The position numbers and the translations under genes were made by a program. Source: Pseudomonas putida (GTDB taxonomy: Bacteria > Pseudomonadota > Gammaproteobacteria > Pseudomonadales > Pseudomonadaceae). Taken from it: a DNA stretch of 64,000 bases. Positions 33,084 through 41,006 of this stretch are shown here, in pieces; positions within the stretch are counted from its first letter, which is position 1; each line of letters begins with the position of its first letter. The stretch lies in NCBI RefSeq assembly GCF_028682475.1, contig NZ_JANHLE010000024.1:23132-87131 (forward strand), in the 5' to 3' direction. A model generated the notes under the pieces. It worked only from the letters and a program-made list of their open reading frames with translations. It had not been told where the DNA came from and did not search any database.

Positions 33084-33851
33084 TTACTTCGGTGGTGAGC
33101 TGGCATCCATCCCAAACCATTTCTCTGACAGCGCTTTGAGTCGGCCATCGGCCTTGATGCGCTGCAGGGCTTTGTCCACCGCACTGTGGAACGCCGGATT
33201 ACCCTTCTGAAATGGAATCGCCAGGCTCAGGAGCGGGCCGACGGTCGCGCCTTCGGTCACCGCCTGCTGGCTGTCGCGAATGGCATACGGCACCAGCAGA
33301 CGGTCGCTGATGGCGGCATCGATCTGCTCGTTGGCCACGTCCTTGATCGGTTGGCTGGCGTCTGGATAGCTGCGCAGATCGACACCCTCGACGCTCCGCG
33401 CCTGCTCGGCGAACTGACTGCCCTGAACCACGCCGAGGCTGTGGCCCTTGAGGGCACCGAGGTTGGCCAGTGAGCGCTTCTCGTCCTTGCGCACGATCAA
33501 CTGGGCGCTGGAATAGCTATAGGGTTCGCTGAATTCCAGGCGTTGCTTGAGTTCGGGGGTGGCCGCGACCTGGTTCAGGGCAATGTCATATTTGCCACTC
33601 TCGACACCCGGCAGCAAATCGTCGCGCGTGGTTACGACGAATTCGGCGCGTACTTCCAGTTCGTCGGCCAGCAAGCGGCCGAGTTCGATTTCAAACCCCG
33701 TCAGCTTGCCGTCATCCTTGAAGTTGAACGGCGGCATAGTGGCTTCGACGGCAATGCGCAATTCGCCACGGTCATTCATGTCGTCGATCAGTTCGGCCTG
33801 TGCCCATGGGCTGAGCAGGGCGGCAAGTAGTATCCCTAGGGTCAGGCGCAT
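33084..33851 (-). CDS. Orphan amino acid-type solute-binding protein
   Basis: A cluster 3 periplasmic binding protein of 255 residues with signal peptide (cleavage after AQA, near residue 19). Landmarks are LRIAVEATMPPFNFKDDGKLTGFEIELGR, ALNQVAATPELKQRLEFSEPY, KGHSLGVVQGSQF and a final LKALSEKWFG. No permease or ATPase gene adjoins, so it either serves a distant transporter or acts as a sensor. It reads toward tudS and is divergent from the DUF4399 gene. Confidence 0.88.
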   Translation of the reverse strand: MRLTLGILLAALLSPWAQAELIDDMNDRGELRIAVEATMPPFNFKDDGKLTGFEIELGRLLADELEVRAEFVVTTRDDLLPGVESGKYDIALNQVAATPELKQRLEFSEPYSYSSAQLIVRKDEKRSLANLGALKGHSLGVVQGSQFAEQARSVEGVDLRSYPDASQPIKDVANEQIDAAISDRLLVPYAIRDSQQAVTEGATVGPLLSLAIPFQKGNPAFHSAVDKALQRIKADGRLKALSEKWFGMDASSPPK

Positions 33852-34011
33852 TTAAGTCCCTTGAAGTCATTGGCAGTGAAGAAGATCGCCGCGGCTTTCT
33901 GATAATGCCACGGTCGAGCGCAACTTAGGACAACATCGGAAGAGGGATGTTAGACGCCCGGAGAAATATTTTCTGTGCAAATTTCTGGGTATGTTCTGAT
34001 CCAATTGATCT

Positions 34012-34026
34012 ATGGTTACAAACCAT
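34012..34026. promoter_or_regulatory. Palindrome in the divergent promoter region
   Basis: ATGGTT-ACA-AACCAT is perfect over 6-bp arms, 52 bases before the DUF4399 gene and within the 226-bp divergent region. It is a candidate operator only. Confidence 0.3.
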
Positions 34027-34077
34027 TGCCTTTGGTTTAACAGGCAAGGTTGAAGAAGCAAATCACAGGAGAAGTGA

Positions 34078-34554
34078 ATGAAAAGCCTAGTTTCGCGTGC
34101 AGCCGTCGTTGGCCTGCTGATGGGAGTTTCGGCGTTTGCCGCAGCCGCCGAAGGCCTGAAGAGCCAGGAGCCGCCGAAAGACGCCAAGGTCTTCATCGTT
34201 TCCCCGGCCGATGGCGCGACGGTCGACAAGACCTTCACGGTCAAATTCGGTATCGAGGGCATGGCGCTCAAGCCTGCAGGCGACCAGACCCCGCACACTG
34301 GCCATCACCACCTGCTGGTAGATGTCGACCAGGAACCCGCCGCTGACCAGGTACTGCCTACCAGCCTGCTGCCGGAAAACAAGGCGCCGCTGCCGGCCGG
34401 TCCGCAAGTACTGCACTTCGGCAAGGCGCAGACCGAAGTCGAACTGACCCTGACCCCGGGCAAGCACACCCTGCAACTGGTGCTGGGCGACAAGTTCCAC
34501 GTGCCGTTCAAGCCAAGCGTTGAATCGAAGAAGATCACCGTTACTGTTCAGTAA
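34078..34554 (+). CDS. DUF4399 periplasmic protein
   Basis: A 158-residue secreted protein with signal peptide (cleavage near AAAAEG, residue 23-24). The rest is one beta-rich DUF4399 domain with VFIVSPADGATVDKTFTVKF and the His cluster HTGHHHLLVDVD, which could bind a metal. The family has no proven function. AGGAG lies before the ATG. It converges on serA across a REP pair. Confidence 0.88.
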   Translation: MKSLVSRAAVVGLLMGVSAFAAAAEGLKSQEPPKDAKVFIVSPADGATVDKTFTVKFGIEGMALKPAGDQTPHTGHHHLLVDVDQEPAADQVLPTSLLPENKAPLPAGPQVLHFGKAQTEVELTLTPGKHTLQLVLGDKFHVPFKPSVESKKITVTVQ

Positions 34555-34564
34555 GGGTTGAATG

Positions 34565-34629
34565 CATCGCGGGGCAAGCCCGCTCCCACAGGTATCTGTT
34601 TGCCTGTGGGAGCGGGCTTGCCCCGCGAT
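34565..34629. repeat. REP pair, GCGGGGCAAGCCCGC family
   Basis: CATCGCGGGGCAAGCCCGCT and mirror arm around a 13-base centre, between the convergent DUF4399 and serA genes. Confidence 0.9.
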
Positions 34630-34645
34630 TTGTTACTAGAAGAAC

Positions 34646-35875
34646 TTAGAACAGTACGCGGGAACGGATAGTGCCCTTGACCTGTTGCAGTTTTTCTTGC
34701 GCCAGATCCGAGTACTCGGCGTCAACGTCGATGACCACGTAACCGACTTTCTCGTTGGTCTGCAGGAACTGACCGGAGATGTTGATGCCGTTTTCAGCGA
34801 AGACTTTGTTGATCTCGCTGAGTACGCCCGGAATGTTTTCGTGGATGTGCAGCAGACGGTGCTTGCCCGGGTGAGCCGGCAGGGCCACTTCAGGGAAGTT
34901 GACCGACGATACGGAAGTACCGTTGTCGCTGTACTTGACCAGTTTCTCGGCCACTTCCAGACCGATGTTGGCCTGGGCTTCGGCGGTGGAACCACCGATG
35001 TGCGGAGTCAGGATCACGTTGTCCAGGCCACGCAGCGGGCTTTCGAACTGCTCGTCGTTGGAGCGCGGCTCGACCGGGAACACGTCGATGGCGGCGCCGA
35101 TCAGGTGCTTGTCCTTGATCGCTGCAGCCAGGTGATCCAGCTCGACCACGGTACCGCGGGCGGCGTTGATCAGGATCGAGCCTTTCTTCATCGCACGGAT
35201 TTCTTTCTCGCCGATCATCCACTGGGTGGACGGCAGCTCAGGCACGTGCAGCGAGACGATGTCGGCCAGACCCAGCAGCTCGGTCAGGCTGGCAACCTGG
35301 GTCGCGTTGCCCAGTGGCAGCTTGGTCAGCGGGTCGAAGAAGAACACCTGCATGCCCAGGCTTTCGGCCAGCACCGACAGCTGGGTGCCGATCGAGCCGT
35401 AACCGACGATACCCAGCTTTTTGCCGCGGATTTCGAAGGAGTTGGCCGCGCTCTTGATCCAGCCACCACGGTGACAGGAAGCGTTTTTCTCCGGGATGCC
35501 GCGCAGCAGCAGGATCGCTTCGGCCAGCACCAGCTCGGCGACCGAACGGGTGTTGGAGTACGGCGCGTTGAACACGGCGATGCCGCGCTCGCGGGCCGCG
35601 TCCAGGTCGACCTGGTTGGTACCGATGCAGAAACAGCCGACAGCGACCAGTTTCTTGGCGCAGTCGAAAACCTCTTCGGTCAGTTGAGTGCGCGAGCGGA
35701 TGCCGATGAAGTGGGCATCAGCGATCTTTTCTTTCAGCTCAGCGTCGGGCAGAGAACCGGTGAGGTACTCGATGTTGCTATACCCGGCGGCCTTGAGGAC
35801 GTCCACGGCGGATTGGTGGACGCCTTCGAGAAGAAGGAACTTGATCTTGCTCTTATCGAGAGAAGTCTTGCTCAT
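34646..35875 (-). CDS. serA: D-3-phosphoglycerate dehydrogenase
   Basis: First enzyme of serine synthesis: 3-phosphoglycerate to 3-phosphohydroxypyruvate with NAD. The 409 residues match the short, ACT-containing form. Substrate loop FIGIRSRTQLTEEV, NAD fold GIVGYGSIGTQL, VSLHVPELPSTQWMI and INAARGTVVE, catalytic His in LTPHIGGSTAEAQ, and the C-terminal serine-binding ACT domain (about 335-409). The family also reduces 2-oxoglutarate to D-2-hydroxyglutarate. The divergent neighbour oxidises that product back, and such a coupled pair has been described in Pseudomonas. Confidence 0.96.
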   Translation of the reverse strand: MSKTSLDKSKIKFLLLEGVHQSAVDVLKAAGYSNIEYLTGSLPDAELKEKIADAHFIGIRSRTQLTEEVFDCAKKLVAVGCFCIGTNQVDLDAARERGIAVFNAPYSNTRSVAELVLAEAILLLRGIPEKNASCHRGGWIKSAANSFEIRGKKLGIVGYGSIGTQLSVLAESLGMQVFFFDPLTKLPLGNATQVASLTELLGLADIVSLHVPELPSTQWMIGEKEIRAMKKGSILINAARGTVVELDHLAAAIKDKHLIGAAIDVFPVEPRSNDEQFESPLRGLDNVILTPHIGGSTAEAQANIGLEVAEKLVKYSDNGTSVSSVNFPEVALPAHPGKHRLLHIHENIPGVLSEINKVFAENGINISGQFLQTNEKVGYVVIDVDAEYSDLAQEKLQQVKGTIRSRVLF

Positions 35876-35956
35876 CTGCGTAAACCTGTGTCCCGGAGAA
35901 AAATGGCAGGGAAGTGAAGCTCTCGCAGCATCGGCCCAAAAGCTCGATCAGCGGGG

Positions 35957-35990
35957 GGCGTATGCTAGCATGAGTACCCCCCGATACGCC
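35957..35990. promoter_or_regulatory. Inverted repeat between serA and the D-2HG dehydrogenase gene
   Basis: GGCGTAT and ATACGCC (7-bp perfect arms) flank a 20-bp centre that itself ends in CCCCCC opposite the GGGGGG before the first arm. It sits 80 bases from the serA start and about 60 from the dehydrogenase start. A shared operator would fit the coupled chemistry. Confidence 0.4.
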
Positions 35991-36048
35991 CATCCCTGGC
36001 ACGTGAAGAGTGCTCAGGGTGACTATGAAAAGTTCGAGAGTTCTGTCG

Positions 36049-37446
36049 ATGACCAATTCTGCGTTGCTTGATGAGCTGATGACCCTGGTTGAGCCCGGCA
36101 AGGTGCTGACCGATGCGGACTCCCTCGAGACTTACGGCAAGGATTGGACCAAGCACTTTGCCCCGGCGCCGCTGGCCATCGTGTTTCCCAAGAGCACCGA
36201 ACAGGTCCAGGCCATCGTGCGCTGGGCCAACCGGCACAAGGTTGCCCTGGTGCCATCGGGCGGGCGTACCGGCCTCTCGGCAGCGGCGGTGGCGGCCAAT
36301 GGCGAAGTGGTGGTGTCGTTCGACTACATGAACCAGATCCTCGCCTTCGATGAATTCGACCGTAGCGTGGTCTGCCAGCCGGGCGTGGTCACCGAGCAAC
36401 TGCAGAGCTTTGCCGAAGACAAGGGCCTATACTATCCGGTGGACTTCGCTTCTGCAGGTTCCAGCCAGATTGGCGGCAATATCGGCACCAATGCCGGCGG
36501 AATCAAGGTGATTCGCTACGGCATGACTCGCAACTGGGTGGCCGGCCTGAAAGTGGTCACCGGCGCCGGCGACCTGCTCGAACTGAACAAGGACCTGATC
36601 AAGAACGCCACCGGCTACGACCTGCGCCAGCTGTTCATCGGCGCCGAAGGCACCCTGGGCTTTGTGGTCGAGGCGACCATGCGCCTGGATCGGGCACCGA
36701 ACAATCTCACCGCGATGGTCCTCGGCACCCCGGATTTCGACTCGATCATGCCGGTGTTGCACGCCTTCCGCGACAAGCTCGACTTGACCGCCTTCGAGTT
36801 CTTTTCCGACAAGGCCCTGGCCAAGATCATGGGCCGTGGCGATGTCCCTGCGCCATTCGATACCCCGTGCCCGTTCTATGCCCTGCTGGAGTTCGAAGCC
36901 AGCAATGAAGAGGTGGCCAATGCCGCCCTGGCTACGTTCGAGCACTGTGTGGAGCAAGGCTGGGTGCTCGATGGCGTCATGAGCCAGAGCGAGCAGCAAC
37001 TGCAGAACCTGTGGAAGCTGCGCGAGTACATCTCCGAAACCATCTCGCACTGGACCCCGTACAAGAACGATATCTCGGTCACTGTGTCGAAAGTGCCGGC
37101 ATTCCTGCGGGATATCGATGCGATCGTCGCAGAAAACTATCCGGATTTTGAAGTGGTCTGGTATGGCCATATCGGCGACGGCAACCTGCACCTGAACATC
37201 CTCAAGCCCGACGACCTGAGCAAAGACGAGTTCTTTGCCAAGTGCGCTACGGTGAACAAGTGGGTGTTCGAGATCGTGCAGAAGTACAACGGCTCGATTT
37301 CAGCCGAACACGGCGTGGGCATGACCAAGCGTGATTACCTCACCTACAGTCGCTCGCCCGTGGAAATTCAATACATGAAAGCGGTGAAGGCGGTGTTCGA
37401 TCCGAACGGGATCATGAACCCGGGCAAAATCTTCGCTGTCGAGTAA
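36049..37446 (+). CDS. FAD-linked D-2-hydroxyglutarate dehydrogenase
   Basis: A flavoenzyme of the D-lactate/glycolate oxidase (FAD_binding_4) family, 465 residues. The PCMH FAD domain is at about 20-215 (VPSGGRTGLSAAAVAANGE, GGNIGTNAGGIKVIRYG). The C-terminal cap has metal-site His residues in WYGHIGDGNLHLNI and AEHGVGMTKRDYL, and ends NPNGIMNPGKI-like (DPNGIMNPGKIF). It should oxidise the D-2-hydroxyglutarate made by SerA, passing electrons to a flavoprotein or quinone. The ATG at 36049 fits the family start; one at 36025 with AGGGTGA is possible. Divergent from serA. Confidence 0.9.
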   Translation: MTNSALLDELMTLVEPGKVLTDADSLETYGKDWTKHFAPAPLAIVFPKSTEQVQAIVRWANRHKVALVPSGGRTGLSAAAVAANGEVVVSFDYMNQILAFDEFDRSVVCQPGVVTEQLQSFAEDKGLYYPVDFASAGSSQIGGNIGTNAGGIKVIRYGMTRNWVAGLKVVTGAGDLLELNKDLIKNATGYDLRQLFIGAEGTLGFVVEATMRLDRAPNNLTAMVLGTPDFDSIMPVLHAFRDKLDLTAFEFFSDKALAKIMGRGDVPAPFDTPCPFYALLEFEASNEEVANAALATFEHCVEQGWVLDGVMSQSEQQLQNLWKLREYISETISHWTPYKNDISVTVSKVPAFLRDIDAIVAENYPDFEVVWYGHIGDGNLHLNILKPDDLSKDEFFAKCATVNKWVFEIVQKYNGSISAEHGVGMTKRDYLTYSRSPVEIQYMKAVKAVFDPNGIMNPGKIFAVE

Positions 37447-37487
37447 GTCAAAGGCACAAGAGCTTCCAATAGCGCCAGGAGTCGGTA

Positions 37488-38153
37488 ATGAGCTATCAGC
37501 ACCAGTATGTAGACGGCACGCGTATTCACTTTCCCCTGGGCAAGGTGGTGTGCATCGGGCGCAACTATGCCGAGCACGCCAAAGAGCTGGACAACCCGAT
37601 CCCGACCGAGCCCCTGTTGTTTATCAAGCCGGGCAGCTGTGTGGTGCCGATCAACAGTGGCTTCAAGATCCCTGCCGAGCGTGGTTCGGTGCACTACGAG
37701 GCGGAAATCGCCGTGTTGCTGGGCAAGTCGTTGTCTACCGATCCCAGCGAAGAAGAGGTGCTCGACGCCATTTCCGGCTTCGCACCAGCCCTGGACCTGA
37801 CCCTGCGCGACCTGCAAGCGCAGCTCAAGGACAAAGGCCTGCCGTGGGAACGCGCCAAGTGCTTCGACGGCGCCTGTGTGCTGGCGCCTTTCGTCGCGGG
37901 CAGCACCTTTGAAGACCTGGCCGACATCGGTATTCGCCTGAGCATCAATGGCGAAGTACGTCAGGACGGCAACAGCGCGCTGATGCTCAATCCGATCGTG
38001 CCGATGATCCAGCACATGGCCTCGCAGTTCAGCCTGCAGGCCGGTGACGTGATCCTCACCGGTACGCCAGTGGGTGTCGGCCCGCTCAATCCGGGCGATG
38101 AGCTGGTGCTGGAATTGCCGGGTATCAGCCGCTTCGAAACCGCGGTGTTGTAA
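37488..38153 (+). CDS. Fumarylacetoacetate hydrolase-family protein
   Basis: A 221-residue FAH-superfamily protein. GKVVCIGRNYAEHAKELDNP starts the fold, and the metal-binding Glu residues lie in VHYEAEIAVLLG. The end has LTGTPVGVGPLNPGD. Members act as acylpyruvases or oxaloacetate decarboxylases and on 2-oxo acids from aromatic catabolism; the substrate here cannot be told. It follows the dehydrogenase gene by 41 bases and is probably cotranscribed. GGAG precedes the ATG. A strong hairpin ends the unit. Confidence 0.88.
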   Translation: MSYQHQYVDGTRIHFPLGKVVCIGRNYAEHAKELDNPIPTEPLLFIKPGSCVVPINSGFKIPAERGSVHYEAEIAVLLGKSLSTDPSEEEVLDAISGFAPALDLTLRDLQAQLKDKGLPWERAKCFDGACVLAPFVAGSTFEDLADIGIRLSINGEVRQDGNSALMLNPIVPMIQHMASQFSLQAGDVILTGTPVGVGPLNPGDELVLELPGISRFETAVL

Positions 38154-38159
38154 CCCGCC

Positions 38160-38186
38160 AGGGCAGCCAGTCACGCTGGCTGCCCT
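38160..38186 (+). terminator. Terminator-like hairpin
   Basis: AGGGCAGCCAG, loop TCACG, CTGGCTGCCCT: a perfect 11-bp stem 7 bases past the stop. T-rich sequence comes only about 15 bases later, so termination efficiency is uncertain. Confidence 0.65.
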
Positions 38187-38303
38187 GCGCGCTGCTCGGC
38201 TTTTGTCATTTTTTTCACATTCAATCCGGATAATGTGCGCCGATCTGGCTCTGCAAACGTGCCGGTAATGTGATATCAACTGGCAAAAAAGAGCACAAAT
38301 CCC

Positions 38304-39236
38304 ATGGCCAATCCCGTTCCTTCGAGCAAATCCGTGCCGTCTGCGCGCAAGCGTGGGCTCGCTTTGCGCTGGTCTACCTGGCTGGCAGCGGCAGCCATCA
38401 TTGGTTACGGCGTGGCCATCGCCATGCATTGGGATGACCGCGGGCTGCTCTGGCTGCAGGAACGCTTCGAAAGCAAAGTGGAGCAACAGGCCAGCATCTG
38501 GTTGCCGGACTACCAGGTCGATATCGATGCCAAGGTGTTGCCGGGCATGGAGGATGATGAAGCGTCCGACCTGACTTACAACCCGGTCAGCAAAACCCTG
38601 TTCGCGGTCATGGGCAAAAACCCCTTCCTGGTCGAGCTGAACCTCGATGGCGACGTTCTGCGCAAGATGCCGCTGGTGGGCTGGAGCAACCCTGAAGGTG
38701 TAGCGACACTGGAAGGCGGGCGTCTGGCTATTGTCGACGAGCGTGATCACTCGCTGGCCATCGTCACCCTGGCTGCCGATACCCGTTCCTTGAATATCGC
38801 TGATTTCCCGCAGTACGACCTCGGCCCGTCGGCGAACCAGAACAAAGCGTTCGAGGCGATTGCCTGGGATCCGCGCCAGCAACGCATTGTCCTTGGCGAA
38901 GAGCGTCCGCCGGCCCTGTTTACCTGGAGCACCGACGGCATTGGCGCGCTGAGCGGCGACAAGAAGTCATTGCCCAACGAAGAGCTGGATCTGCGCAACC
39001 TCTCGGCCTTGGGTATCGACCCGCGTACCGGGCACATGCTGGTGCTGTCCGCCGATTCCAACATGTTGCTGGAGCTGGATGAGACCGGCGAGCAGGTCAG
39101 TTTCATGACCCTGCTGGGCGGCTTCAATGGCTTGAACAAGCGCGTTCCGCGCGCCGAAGGCGTGGCCATGGACGACAACGGCACGCTGTACATCGTCAGT
39201 GAGCCGAATCTGTTCTACCGTTTTAAAAAGCCCTGA
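38304..39236 (+). CDS. SdiA-regulated-type beta-propeller protein, copy 1
   Basis: A 310-residue protein with an N-terminal membrane helix (about 25-45). Its periplasmic domain is built of repeated beta blades, as in the SdiA-regulated/YjiK family: DEASDLTYNPVSKTLFAVMG, SNPEGVATLEGGRLAIVDER, NKAFEAIAWDPRQQRIVLGEE and VPRAEGVAMDDNGTLYIVSEPNLFYRFKK. The function is unknown. The next gene is a paralogue, 68 bases on. Confidence 0.85.
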   Translation: MANPVPSSKSVPSARKRGLALRWSTWLAAAAIIGYGVAIAMHWDDRGLLWLQERFESKVEQQASIWLPDYQVDIDAKVLPGMEDDEASDLTYNPVSKTLFAVMGKNPFLVELNLDGDVLRKMPLVGWSNPEGVATLEGGRLAIVDERDHSLAIVTLAADTRSLNIADFPQYDLGPSANQNKAFEAIAWDPRQQRIVLGEERPPALFTWSTDGIGALSGDKKSLPNEELDLRNLSALGIDPRTGHMLVLSADSNMLLELDETGEQVSFMTLLGGFNGLNKRVPRAEGVAMDDNGTLYIVSEPNLFYRFKKP

Positions 39237-39304
39237 CCCGGATTTAAGTTTGGCTTCAGTTGCGTATGGTTAGATTCAGGCTGTCATCTTTAGAGTTTTC
39301 CTGA

Positions 39305-40210
39305 ATGCGTCGCTACATCCGCCTGCCTCTGATTTTCCTGGTTGTCAGCCTGTTGGCTGTGCTTGTACTTGCAGCGGCGGGGCAGCATTACCGCTTGTTC
39401 GAGCGCGGTTGGTTCAATTTCAAGACCTGGTGGCAACCCTCGGAGTTGAGCATCGGTCTGGACCAGTACCGCGTAAGCATTGAAGCGCAGCCCCTTGAAG
39501 GGCTGAATGACGATATCTCCGCACTCACCTTCGACCCTGACCGCCAAAGCCTGTTCACCGTGACCAATCAGCGTTCCGAGTTGATTGAACTGTCGCTGGA
39601 TGGGCGTGTACTGCGGCGGATTCCGCTCACCGGTTTCGGCGATCCCGAGGCGGTCGAGTATGTCGGCCCCGGCAGCTATGTGATCACCGACGAGCGGCAG
39701 CAGCGCCTGATTCGCGTGCACCTCGACGACAACACGCAATCGCTGGATGCCAAAGAGGCCGAGCAACTGACCTTGGGCATCGGCCTGAACGGCAACAAGG
39801 GCTTCGAGGGCCTGGCCTACGACTCGGTGGGCAAGCGCCTGTTCGTGGCTAAAGAACGCGACCCGATGTTGATCTATGAGGTGCATGGCTTTCCTCATGA
39901 CAACCCAGAGCAGCCTTATGCAGTGCATGTAGTACAGGACCAGAAGCGTGATTCACGGCTGTTTGTGCGTGATCTGTCGAGCTTGCAGTTCGATGAACGC
40001 AGCGGGCATCTGCTGGCGTTGTCGGATGAGTCGCAGCTGGTGCTGGAACTGGATGTGAAGGGCAAGCCACTGAGCAGCCTGTCACTGCGCAAGGGCTTTC
40101 AGGGCCTGAAGCAGAGTGTGCCGCAGGCTGAAGGCATCGCCATGGACGATGCCGGGACCATATACCTGGTCAGTGAGCCGAACCTGTTTTACGTGTTCAA
40201 GAAACCTTGA
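39305..40210 (+). CDS. SdiA-regulated-type beta-propeller protein, copy 2
   Basis: A paralogue of the preceding protein, 301 residues, with an N-terminal membrane anchor (about 6-24) and the same blade landmarks (DDISALTFDPDRQSLFTVTN, FEGLAYDSVGKRLFVAKE, VPQAEGIAMDDAGTIYLVSE, final LFYVFKKP). Its 3' end overlaps the convergent rpiA gene by 14 bases. Confidence 0.85.
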   Translation: MRRYIRLPLIFLVVSLLAVLVLAAAGQHYRLFERGWFNFKTWWQPSELSIGLDQYRVSIEAQPLEGLNDDISALTFDPDRQSLFTVTNQRSELIELSLDGRVLRRIPLTGFGDPEAVEYVGPGSYVITDERQQRLIRVHLDDNTQSLDAKEAEQLTLGIGLNGNKGFEGLAYDSVGKRLFVAKERDPMLIYEVHGFPHDNPEQPYAVHVVQDQKRDSRLFVRDLSSLQFDERSGHLLALSDESQLVLELDVKGKPLSSLSLRKGFQGLKQSVPQAEGIAMDDAGTIYLVSEPNLFYVFKKP

Positions 40211-40871
40211 GGGTTTTCACCCCTTCAGAAGTCCCCAGCAACAGCAGATCCGCCGGCCGCGCTGCGAACAGGCCGTTGGTGACCACGCCAACAATGGCAT
40301 TGATCTGGCTTTCCAGTTCCACCGGGTTGGTGATCTGCAGGTTGTGCACATCGAGGATGATGTTGCCGTTGTCGGTGACCACGCCTTCACGATAGACCGG
40401 GTCGCCGCCCAGCTTGACCAGCTGACGTGCGACATGACTGCGGGCCATCGGGATCACTTCGACCGGCAGCGGGAAGGCGCCCAGCACCGGCACCAGCTTG
40501 CTGGCGTCGGCGATGCAGATGAAGGTCTTGGCCACCGCGGCAACGATCTTTTCGCGGGTCAGGGCCGCGCCACCGCCTTTGATCAGGTTCAGGTGCTCGT
40601 CGCTTTCGTCGGCGCCGTCGACATAGAACTCCAGGTCGCTGACGGTGTTCAGCTCATACACCGGAATACCATGACCCTTCAGGCGTGCAGCGGTCGCTTC
40701 GGAACTGGCCACAGCGCCATCGAAGGCAGCCTTGTGCTGGGCCAGGGCGTCGATGAAGCAGTTGGCGGTCGAGCCGGTGCCGACGCCGACGATGCTCTTG
40801 TCGTCGAGCTTGGGCAGAATGAAATCGACAGCGGCCTGGGCGACAGCCTGTTTGAGTTGGTCCTGGGTCAT
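40197..40871 (-). CDS. rpiA: Ribose-5-phosphate isomerase A
   Basis: Interconverts ribose 5-phosphate and ribulose 5-phosphate in the pentose phosphate pathway. The 224 residues are the normal length. Phosphate loop GVGTGSTANCFIDAL, catalytic region VDGADESDEHLNLIKGGGAALTREK with the catalytic Glu/Asp and Lys, then ALPVEVIPMA-like PLPVEVIPMARS. Divergent from ilvA, convergent with a propeller gene that it overlaps by 14 bases. Confidence 0.97.
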   Translation of the reverse strand: MTQDQLKQAVAQAAVDFILPKLDDKSIVGVGTGSTANCFIDALAQHKAAFDGAVASSEATAARLKGHGIPVYELNTVSDLEFYVDGADESDEHLNLIKGGGAALTREKIVAAVAKTFICIADASKLVPVLGAFPLPVEVIPMARSHVARQLVKLGGDPVYREGVVTDNGNIILDVHNLQITNPVELESQINAIVGVVTNGLFAARPADLLLLGTSEGVKTLKVS

Positions 40872-41006
40872 GCGGGCTCCGAAGCGGGGAGGAGTATCGT
40901 GAAGTCGCGTAGTATAGCGGTTAAAACCCCGGACTTGCTGTGGTCGCCCGACAAGGCGCTAAGGTAGACTTCCAGCCCCGCCCAACCGCTCAGTGATGCT
41001 TTCCCG

